A DNA stretch of 5,534 nt, taken from contig WRIO01000096.1 in the NCBI GenBank assembly GCA_009782695.1, positions 1 to 5,534 of the forward strand. The letters are read 5' to 3'. Under the pieces are notes generated by a model. That model was not told the origin of the DNA and did not search any database. It was given only the letters and a program-made list of their open reading frames with translations. The stretch comes from Candidatus Cloacimonadota bacterium. GTDB lineage: Bacteria; Cloacimonadota; Cloacimonadia; Cloacimonadales; WRIO01. The translations under genes and the position numbers were made by a program. The first letter of the stretch is position 1. The number at the start of each line of letters is the position of its first letter. Positions 1 through 4,699 of this stretch are shown piece by piece.

Positions 1-398
1 CCGTCGAGCCACACTTCCCAGCCAAGTCCCCACGCTCCGAGGGTGGGTGATTCCCAGTCGTCCTCGACAGATCTAATATCGTGTTTTTGGGTCTCGATAC
101 CGATTCTTTGTAGACTTTGCAGGTATAAATCTTGTATGTCATCGGGCGAAGGCTTCACTATCACTTGGAACTGGTAATAGTGTTGCAATCTATTTGGGTT
201 CTCCCCATAGCGCCCATCTTTTGGTCTGCGACAAGGCTGTGCATAAGCTATCCGGCAAGGCTGCTCACCCAAAGCCCCAAAAAATGTATTCGGATGAAAA
301 GTCCCCGCTCCCATCTCTACGTCATAAGGCTGTAAAATACAGCACCCGTTCTCTGCCCAAAATCTTTGAAGCTCTAAAATAATATCCTGAAAATTCAT
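1..398 (-). CDS. glyQ: Glycyl-tRNA synthetase alpha subunit, 5' part (runs off the left edge)
   Basis: This is the alpha chain of the alpha2beta2-type glycyl-tRNA synthetase, which charges tRNA-Gly in the cytoplasm; alpha carries the class II catalytic core. Translating the minus strand from the ATG at 398-396 gives 132 codons with no stop before the edge. Hallmark stretches of the family are visible: [14 protein letters not shown] (residues about 22-35), then [33 protein letters not shown], and near the edge [17 protein letters not shown]. These match the family almost word for word. A typical GlyQ has about 300 residues, so somewhat under half is present. The start is supported by AGGAG at 408-404, five bases upstream. 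It is divergent from the pilus operon and functionally unrelated to it. Whether the beta chain is separate or fused (a GlyQS fusion) cannot be seen here. Identity is near certain. Confidence 0.97.
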   Translation of the reverse strand, partial: MNFQDIILELQRFWAENGCCILQPYDVEMGAGTFHPNTFFGALGEQPCRIAYAQPCRRPKDGRYGENPNRLQHYYQFQVIVKPSPDDIQDLYLQSLQRIGIETQKHDIRSVEDDWESPTLGAWGLGWEVWLD

Positions 399-436
399 AG
401 TTTCTCCTCTATATTTAGCTCTTTGTCGATAGTCTC

Positions 437-465
437 CAAAAAAAATAATAGCGTAATTTTGTCAA
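437..465 (-). promoter_or_regulatory. Possible glyQ promoter
   Basis: Reading the minus strand, TTGACA at 465-460 is followed after its TTG by 18 bases and then a run of eight T ending in G (445-437). This resembles the Bacteroidetes-type TTG / TAnnTTTG arrangement, but the TA of the downstream element is absent. A start about seven bases further would leave a leader of roughly 30 bases before the glyQ ATG, which is plausible. The match is partial, so this is only a candidate. Confidence 0.33.
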
Positions 466-539
466 TGATTTTGTGCAAGGAGTAAAAAAATAAGGTAACA
501 CATTTGACTGATCCCCCCTCCAAATTGGTGCTTAATTTC

Positions 540-569
540 GTAGGGAAGGCAAGGGGCTACCTTCCATAC
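540..569. repeat. GC-rich imperfect inverted repeat in the intergenic region
   Basis: GTAGGGAAGG at 540-549 pairs with CCTTCCATAC at 560-569, giving ten positions with one G/A mismatch around a ten-base loop. Just upstream is an unusual C-run, CCCCCCTCC, at about 505-515. The block stands out as GC-rich within AT-rich intergenic DNA. It has no T-run and does not follow a converging gene, so it is not a typical terminator. It may be a solitary repetitive extragenic palindrome or a protein-binding site. Confidence 0.4.
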
Positions 570-712
570 GAGTAAGAAAAAAAACACTATTTGGGTTTTG
601 ACAAGGGGATAATTTAAATAAATCGAAAATTTTTTGCAATAATATCAAAGCATCCTAATAGGGTAAAAAATAAGGAGTTAAGCATTGTTTTAACTGCTTG
701 CAAAAATAAGTG

Positions 713-742
713 TTGACAAAAAAGGGGTATATAATATTTTTG
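713..742 (+). promoter_or_regulatory. Bacteroidetes-type promoter for the pilus operon
   Basis: TTG at 713-715 (within TTGACA) is followed by exactly 19 bases and then TATTTTTG at 735-742. This fits the known Bacteroidetes consensus, TTG, 19-21 bases, TAnnTTTG. A sigma-70-style reading is poorer: TATAAT at 730-735 is only 11 bases from TTGACA. Transcription would begin near 749-750 and leave a leader of about 30 bases before the ATG at 781. It is the best promoter upstream of the plus-strand genes. Confidence 0.6.
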
Positions 743-780
743 TTTCGCTGGGGTTAAGAATAACGGAAGAGTGTGTTATT

Positions 781-930
781 ATGGCGTATTTATCTAAAAA
801 ACAAAGTATCAAGAGGCAAAAGAAAACCTATTTATTTACAGAAGTGCCTATATCACACTATGACAAAATCCCACTTACCACGAATTTTACGACTATCTCT
901 CCTCTAAGCAGTGAAAAGGAAGAAAACTAA
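781..930 (+). CDS. Small hypothetical protein, 49 residues
   Basis: I do not recognise this protein. ATG at 781 opens a 49-codon frame ending at TAA 928-930. GGAAGAG at 765-771 lies nine bases upstream as a plausible ribosome binding site, and the promoter at 713-742 is at the right distance. The first third is very basic (KKQSIKRQKK), the middle is rich in Ile, Pro and Thr, and the end is acidic (SSEKEEN). It has no signal peptide or membrane segment, so it should be cytoplasmic. The stop lies only two bases before the next ATG, and that gene's AGGAAG ribosome binding site lies inside this frame, so translation of the two could be coupled. It could be a real small protein or a leader ORF controlling the next gene. 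A chance frame is possible because there is no family match. Confidence 0.5.
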   Translation: MAYLSKKQSIKRQKKTYLFTEVPISHYDKIPLTTNFTTISPLSSEKEEN

Positions 931-932
931 AA

Positions 933-1538
933 ATGAGAAGTATCAAAAATCACAAACTGCTCACACTCACTTTGTTTTTTTTGATATACACTACTATATT
1001 AGTTAGTATACCTTGCATCGATGGTTCCACAGAAAAATATCAGCCTGACGGCACAGTCTTTATAGCAAAAGTATCTGGAGATGAGTTTAGTTGGCGATAC
1101 TATGATGAAAACAATTACACAATGATACAAGACCCCCAAACAAATATATGGTGCTGGGCAGTAGAGAACGAAAAAGGGGGGCTAAACTCCTCCAAATATC
1201 CTGTGCATTTGCATGACCCACAGAGTTTAGGCTTAAAGCCGGGTGCATATAACTCACCTAAACGAAGTGGTATAATATACCAATATGAAAACTCTCGTTG
1301 TGGATCTACCAGAATTCAATTTGTCCAGTCCGATGGCACCATGATTAAAGTGACAAAATATATAAACCTATTCTTTGACTCTTTTGGTTGTGAATATGAT
1401 ATCGATGGAGGAAAGAATACCGGATCCGCGATCATCGATGAAGTAACTGGTGATATGTGCTGGGCTGTCATAGGGGATACCGGTTGGAGTGATTTACACA
1501 AGCAACAGCTTGTAAATATAGAAAAAAGAAAAAAATAA
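933..1538 (+). CDS. Secreted protein resembling the N-terminal region of M6-type metalloproteases, duplicated, no protease domain
   Basis: This is a 201-residue protein with an N-terminal signal peptide: basic RSIKNHK, then a hydrophobic stretch at residues 9-27. The segment from about 36 to 84 (QPDGTVF, GDEF, MIQDP, WCWAV) resembles the region ahead of the catalytic domain in M6-family metalloprotease-like proteins, which typically read PDGT..., GDEF..., GYTI..QDP, WYYA. A second, weaker copy seems to follow: SDGT at 133-136, then AIIDEVTGDMCWAV at 166-179, echoing PDGT at 38-41 and CWAV at 74-77. No HExxH zinc motif exists, so it is not a protease itself. The start is set by AGGAAG at 917-922. 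The gap to the pilin gene is 16 bases, which suggests co-transcription. It could be an extracellular or periplasmic accessory or inhibitor-like domain, but the function is unknown. The family resemblance is from memory and moderate in certainty. Confidence 0.72.
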   Translation: MRSIKNHKLLTLTLFFLIYTTILVSIPCIDGSTEKYQPDGTVFIAKVSGDEFSWRYYDENNYTMIQDPQTNIWCWAVENEKGGLNSSKYPVHLHDPQSLGLKPGAYNSPKRSGIIYQYENSRCGSTRIQFVQSDGTMIKVTKYINLFFDSFGCEYDIDGGKNTGSAIIDEVTGDMCWAVIGDTGWSDLHKQQLVNIEKRKK

Positions 1539-1554
1539 AAAATACGGAGGAACA

Positions 1555-1977
1555 ATGTTAAAAACATTAAAAACTCAAAAGGGTTTTACCCTAGTCGAAA
1601 TTCTCGTGGTGGTGATCATCGTCGCTATCCTAGCTGCTATCGCGGTGCCAGTTTATATGCAATATGTAGAGAAGGCAAAGTCCACCGAGGCACAATCTGC
1701 TATATCAGCTATTCGCACAGCGTATAACATCCACTATCAAGCTCACGGAACCACAGATAATTATGACATCGACAAAGCACTCAAAGATGCTCGCGTAGGC
1801 TTATCGACCACAAAAAACTGGCGTTTTGAAGTAGTTGGCAATCCACCTCAACGTTATGTAGCTACCTCGACAAATGAATTTAGCAGTGGTGAAGGCAAGG
1901 TCGTATATTACGACGTAGATCAAGCAAAATATCATGGATTTGGCATAGATGACGAAGTAGATGAGACAAATTTATAG
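1555..1977 (+). CDS. Type IV pilin / PulG-like pseudopilin, probable major subunit
   Basis: This is a 140-residue prepilin. The leader MLKTLKTQKG ends at Gly10, and prepilin peptidase should cut before Phe11. The mature protein starts FTLVE with Glu at position 5, followed by about 20 hydrophobic residues with Pro at mature position 22 (residue 32), as usual for the family. The helix continues as YVEKAKSTEAQSAISAIRTAY, and a small Tyr-rich globular domain with an acidic end follows. There is no cysteine, so the disulphide-closed D-region of many PilA proteins is absent and the fold is closer to GspG/PulG-like subunits. GGAGG at 1546-1550 sits four bases before ATG. The adjacent pilT argues for a type IV pilus rather than type II secretion. 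Which subunit is the main one cannot be proven, but its short leader and canonical start fit the major pilin. Confidence 0.93.
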   Translation: MLKTLKTQKGFTLVEILVVVIIVAILAAIAVPVYMQYVEKAKSTEAQSAISAIRTAYNIHYQAHGTTDNYDIDKALKDARVGLSTTKNWRFEVVGNPPQRYVATSTNEFSSGEGKVVYYDVDQAKYHGFGIDDEVDETNL

Positions 1978-1984
1978 GCGATTT

Positions 1985-1988
1985 GAGG
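1985..1988 (+). promoter_or_regulatory. Ribosome binding site that decides the TTG start of pilT
   Basis: GAGG lies eight bases before TTG at 1997-1999. The codon just before the TTG is an in-frame TAA (1994-1996), so the gene cannot start earlier. No in-frame ATG follows near the expected N-terminus, and the protein from TTG aligns with the normal PilT beginning. Confidence 0.75.
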
Positions 1989-1996
1989 TATAATAA

Positions 1997-3055
1997 TTGA
2001 ATACTATCCAAGAATTGCTAAAGTTTACCTCTGACGCAGGGGCTTCTGACTTGCATGTAAGCACCGGTTCGATACCTATGGTGCGAGTGTATGGCAATAT
2101 GAAGCCATTACGACTGCCGAAGTCATCTCATGAGGATATAGTTCAGCTGCTAAAAGGCGTGCTAAATGATTCTCAGTGGGTGATGCTGCGTGAAAAGCTC
2201 GAGATAGACTTCTCAACCAAGCTCGAGGACGATGTTCGTTTTCGTGTGAATGCTTTTCACCAAATAAATGGTTTAGCTGCCTCGTTTCGTGTGATACCAA
2301 ATGAGATAAAGACTTATGATGAGCTATACCTGCCCGATACATTGGCAAAACTTTCGCTGAAACAAAAAGGTCTGATACTGGTGACAGGACCCACAGGTTC
2401 GGGCAAGTCAACCACCCTTGCCACTATGATAGACACTATCAATGACAAGGCACGTAAACATATCATCACTGTGGAAGACCCCATAGAATTTGTGCATGTG
2501 TCGAAAAACTCGCTAGTCAATCAGCGCGAGCTGGGACAATCGACTTGGTCATTTACAGCTGCGTTGCGTTCTGCACTACGTGAAGACCCCGATGTGATAC
2601 TGGTGGGAGAGATGCGTGACCTAGAGACGGTTTCGCTTGCCTTGACAGCAGCGGAGACCGGTCACTTGGTGCTAGCTACATTGCACACCAGCAGTGCTAC
2701 CAAGACTATCGATCGTATCATAGATATGTATCCGAAGGAACAGCAAGCACAGACTCGCTCTATGCTTTCGGAATCTTTGGAAGCTGTGGTAGCCCAGACT
2801 TTGATGCAGAAGAAAGACGGCAACGGTCGTGTGCCTGTGCTAGAGATATTGATAGCCAACACAGCAGTGCGAAACCTGATTCGTGAGGAGAAGACTTACC
2901 AGATACCTTCCATCATCCAATCAGGCTCGAAAGAAGGTATGCAGTCCAAAGACCAGTCTCTATACAATCATGTGATGAATGGTCTGCTCGACAGAGCGGC
3001 TGCCGAAGAGATAGCTGACAACCCCAAAATGTTTGCCACAGGCGCAGGGTTTTAG
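1997..3055 (+). CDS. pilT: Type IV pilus retraction ATPase PilT
   Basis: PilT is the hexameric cytoplasmic motor that disassembles the pilus and powers twitching and pilus retraction. The protein has 352 residues, the usual length. The N-terminal domain begins NTIQELLKFTSDAGASDLHVS, as PilT does. Nucleotide-binding motifs are intact: Walker A GPTGSGKST (131-139), Asp box TVEDPIEFVH (158-167), Walker B ILVGEMRD (201-208) and His box GHLVLATLHT (222-231). The C-terminal motif specific to retraction ATPases, usually AIRNLIRE, is present as AVRNLIRE (290-297). This separates PilT from the extension ATPase PilB and from GspE. It starts at TTG, 19 bases after the pilin stop, so the two genes should share a transcript. 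PilU-type paralogues are related, but the full-length fit favours PilT. Confidence 0.96.
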   Translation: MNTIQELLKFTSDAGASDLHVSTGSIPMVRVYGNMKPLRLPKSSHEDIVQLLKGVLNDSQWVMLREKLEIDFSTKLEDDVRFRVNAFHQINGLAASFRVIPNEIKTYDELYLPDTLAKLSLKQKGLILVTGPTGSGKSTTLATMIDTINDKARKHIITVEDPIEFVHVSKNSLVNQRELGQSTWSFTAALRSALREDPDVILVGEMRDLETVSLALTAAETGHLVLATLHTSSATKTIDRIIDMYPKEQQAQTRSMLSESLEAVVAQTLMQKKDGNGRVPVLEILIANTAVRNLIREEKTYQIPSIIQSGSKEGMQSKDQSLYNHVMNGLLDRAAAEEIADNPKMFATGAGF

Positions 3056-3066
3056 CTAATAGAATA

Positions 3067-3103
3067 TGTAGCGGAGATACTGCTTATCGGTGTCTCCGCT
3101 GCA
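3067..3103 (+). repeat. Hairpin 1 of the array: full-length palindrome 11 bases after the pilT stop
   Basis: TGTAGCGGAGATAC (3067-3080) pairs with GTGTCTCCGCTGCA (3090-3103) to give a 14-position stem with two G:T pairs and a nine-base loop. It differs from the later copies: its left arm carries the complement of their right flank CTCCGCTACA, so it is the only symmetrical copy. It is well placed to act as a 3' end or processing structure for pilT mRNA. No T-run follows it, so a rho-independent terminator is unlikely. Confidence 0.8.
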
Positions 3104-3425
3104 AAAATGGGAACAGCTCGTTTTGGAAATGGAGAGCCGGAGGCTCTCCGCTACAAGAATGGGAACAGCTCGTTTTGGAAATGGAGAGCGAGGACGCTCT
3201 CCGCTACAAGAATGGGAACAGCTCCTTAGTGGAAATGGAGAGCGAGGACGCTCTCCGCTACAAAAATGGGAACAGCTCGTTTTGGAAATGGAGAGCGAGG
3301 ACGCTCTCCGCTACAAGAATGGGAAGAGTTTGTCGCGATAAATGGAGAGCGAGGACGCTCTCCGCTACAAGAATGGGAAGAGTTTGTCGCGATAAATGGA
3401 GAGCGGGGACGCTCTCCGCTACAAG
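3104..3425 (+). repeat. Tandem array of six 52-54 base units, each with a perfect 8-bp hairpin
   Basis: The hairpins are at 3131-3149, 3183-3202, 3237-3256, 3290-3309, 3344-3363 and 3398-3417. Five share the arms GGAGAGCG and CGCTCTCC with a four-base loop (AGGA, or GGGA in the last). The one at 3131 has GGAGAGCC / GGCTCTCC with loop GGA. Each is followed by GCTACAA (GAATGGGAA or AAATGGGAA after that) and a spacer. Two spacer families exist: one reads GGGAACAGCTCGTTTTGG (after hairpins 1, 2 and 4, and a variant after 3), the other GGGAAGAGTTTGTCGCGATA (after 5 and 6). Units 3290-3343 and 3344-3397 are identical. Unit lengths are not all multiples of three, so the array is not a coding repeat. 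It is neither a CRISPR (spacers are not unique) nor a normal terminator. Confidence 0.95.
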
Positions 3426-3443
3426 AGATTTTAAAAAAAAGAT

Positions 3444-3449
3444 AGGAGG
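3444..3449 (+). promoter_or_regulatory. Strong ribosome binding site for the PilV-like gene
   Basis: AGGAGG lies four bases before the ATG at 3454-3456. It decides the start: the same frame is open back through the hairpin array to an ATG at 3175, but that upstream part is only repeat DNA. The spacing matches the GGAGG-N4-ATG of the pilin gene. Confidence 0.85.
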
Positions 3450-3453
3450 TCTG

Positions 3454-3999
3454 ATGAATAAAGAGGTCAGGCATCTGAAAGAAGATAAAAATATAGCTAC
3501 TTCTGGGCAGTCTGGAAGTTTAGCAAAAAGTGGTAGATTTTTACTACTAAAAAACAGCCGAGGTTTAGCACTGGTGGAGACCATCGTAGCCTTGCTGATA
3601 CTATCATCGGTTTTGGTAAGTTTACTGACGATGGTTCAGTTTGCACGAGCTAGAGCAGTTGCGAACTATCATGATAGGTATGTCCTGCTGCGTTTGGATG
3701 AGGAAATGCAACTAATCAAGCAATATCAAAGGTCATATAACGCTATACCTGTATTGTATCCAAAGACTTTTAATATACCCCAATCAGGTGGCTACAGATA
3801 CAAGGCGATAGTGGTAACTATCAACTTTTTGGACACTGTGGAATGGGATTCCACTATAGGTCCCGATATAGGGTTTCACAAGATAGTAGCCACAGCCGAA
3901 TGGAATGAGAATATGCCGAAGTTAGGTGGTCGCAAGAATGCAGTGGAAAAACGGTTTATCACCTTGCGGGAAGATTACTACTTCCAGAGGGGTGTATAG
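3454..3999 (+). CDS. Minor prepilin, PilV/GspI-like, with an unusually long leader
   Basis: This 181-residue protein carries a prepilin signature, SRG then LALVETIVALLILSSVLVSLL. Cleavage is predicted after Gly37, leaving Glu at mature position 5 and one transmembrane helix at about 38-60. The predicted leader of 37 residues is basic and far longer than the ten-residue leaders of its neighbours. No other ATG, GTG or TTG in frame lies between 3454 and the cleavage site, and the ribosome binding site is excellent, so the long leader appears real. The remainder is a cysteine-free, Tyr-rich globular domain (for example GGYRYKAIVVTINF). By position before the PilW-like gene, it corresponds to the PilV or GspI subunit of the priming complex. 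The subtype is inferred from order and signature, not from clear sequence identity. Confidence 0.85.
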   Translation: MNKEVRHLKEDKNIATSGQSGSLAKSGRFLLLKNSRGLALVETIVALLILSSVLVSLLTMVQFARARAVANYHDRYVLLRLDEEMQLIKQYQRSYNAIPVLYPKTFNIPQSGGYRYKAIVVTINFLDTVEWDSTIGPDIGFHKIVATAEWNENMPKLGGRKNAVEKRFITLREDYYFQRGV

Positions 4000-4000
4000 G

Positions 4001-4681
4001 ATGAGATCAAGTATGTTTAACCAGCGCGGGTTTTCTTTAGCCGAACTAATGCTTTCGACAGTTTTGATGTCATTACTAGCTTATGGCTTTGCGTTGGCTA
4101 TGCTTCAATTTGTGATAGGTTTTCAGGAGACGCGCGATTATATCAGCTTGCAGAAGGATATGCTAAATGTAATGAACCTAATCCGACAAGGCACCCCTAT
4201 CGATGGTATCCACACTTCGTTATGGAGTGATCACCCCTTGATAGGTCTCTTGACAGCTCAAAAAGTGACTTTTAGCTATAATAATGACGCTATGACTATG
4301 TCGCCTGTGCGCGGCTCTGACCCATTGAACAGAATGTGGGTGCGGATAAAACATGAGCGGAACACTGGACGCGTGCTGATGGACTATCAGTTTCAAAATT
4401 TATCGAAATTTAATGAAGTAATATTTCCCACCGACAAAGAGAAAATAGGACGAGATAATAGATTTCGGATAACCAGATTAGATTTTACAAACCTTACTCC
4501 CCACCTAGAGCAACCCGACCTGATCAGTATATATATGGTGGGAGAGGTGAGATATAGGGTCAGAGGCAGAATCAGCAAGAACAAGCTGATGTCCCAAGAA
4601 GATGACCTACAAATGAATGTTCAACGGTTGATCTTACAGACCACCGTTTTCGTCAGCAATGCTGATAAGTTTGATACATAA
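4001..4681 (+). CDS. Minor prepilin, PilW/GspJ-like
   Basis: This is a 226-residue prepilin. The leader MRSSMFNQRG ends at Gly10, and the mature protein begins FSLAE with Glu5 and a hydrophobic helix to about residue 38. A globular part without cysteines follows, ending in VQRLILQTTVFVSNADKF, typical of larger minor pilins with a final beta strand. ATG at 4001 begins one base after the previous stop (TAG 3997-3999), which implies coupled translation. GAGGGG at 3987-3992 lies eight bases upstream and supports this ATG over the in-frame ATG at 4013; the frame is open further upstream, but that stretch overlaps the preceding gene. Length and place in the cluster fit PilW of type IV pili or GspJ of type II secretion, and the neighbouring pilT makes the pilus role likelier. 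Confidence 0.85.
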   Translation: MRSSMFNQRGFSLAELMLSTVLMSLLAYGFALAMLQFVIGFQETRDYISLQKDMLNVMNLIRQGTPIDGIHTSLWSDHPLIGLLTAQKVTFSYNNDAMTMSPVRGSDPLNRMWVRIKHERNTGRVLMDYQFQNLSKFNEVIFPTDKEKIGRDNRFRITRLDFTNLTPHLEQPDLISIYMVGEVRYRVRGRISKNKLMSQEDDLQMNVQRLILQTTVFVSNADKFDT

Positions 4682-4699
4682 TAAAAAGGAAGGCAAATT

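Larger units (their letters stand above)
399..780. other. Divergent intergenic region, no gene seen
   Basis: This AT-rich stretch separates glyQ from the pilus operon. I found no convincing coding region or RNA gene in it. It holds the glyQ ribosome binding site and candidate promoter, a GC-rich hairpin at 540-569, a short palindrome AGTTAA / TTAACT at 676-681 and 690-695, and the operon promoter at 713-742. TTGACA occurs three times: at 465-460 on the minus strand, and at 598-603 and 713-718 on the plus strand. Confidence 0.7.

Noticed and set aside
132..382. Plus-strand open frames of 62-67 codons near the left edge
   Set aside because: They are shadows of glyQ, whose minus-strand translation is unmistakable.
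598..626. Second sigma-70 or Bacteroidetes promoter at the 598 TTGACA
   Set aside because: No acceptable -10 or TAnnTTTG element lies at the right distance (positions 619-626 read TAAATCGA).
1997..3055. Assignment as PilB or GspE
   Set aside because: Its 352-residue length, PilT-like N-terminus and AVRNLIRE motif are those of retraction ATPases; PilB/GspE are longer and have a zinc-binding cysteine cluster, which is absent.
3090..3341. Plus-strand open frame of 83 codons through the hairpin array
   Set aside because: It consists of translated repeat units whose 52-54 base lengths shift the frame between copies; there is no ribosome binding site and no conserved protein pattern.
3104..3425. 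CRISPR array
   Set aside because: The spacers are near copies of each other and the repeats are short hairpins without a cas gene nearby; true CRISPR spacers are unique.
3398..3440. Rho-independent terminator at the last hairpin
   Set aside because: The stem is strong, but only four T occur, more than ten bases after it, and a strongly led gene starts 37 bases downstream.
3175..3453. Upstream extension of the PilV-like protein through the repeats
   Set aside because: The frame happens to be open, but the added part is only repeat DNA and AGGAGG at 3444-3449 marks ATG 3454 as the start.
3226..3584. Minus-strand open frames across the array
   Set aside because: Palindromic repeats give similar open frames on both strands; these overlap the array and the real PilV-like gene and carry no recognisable domain.
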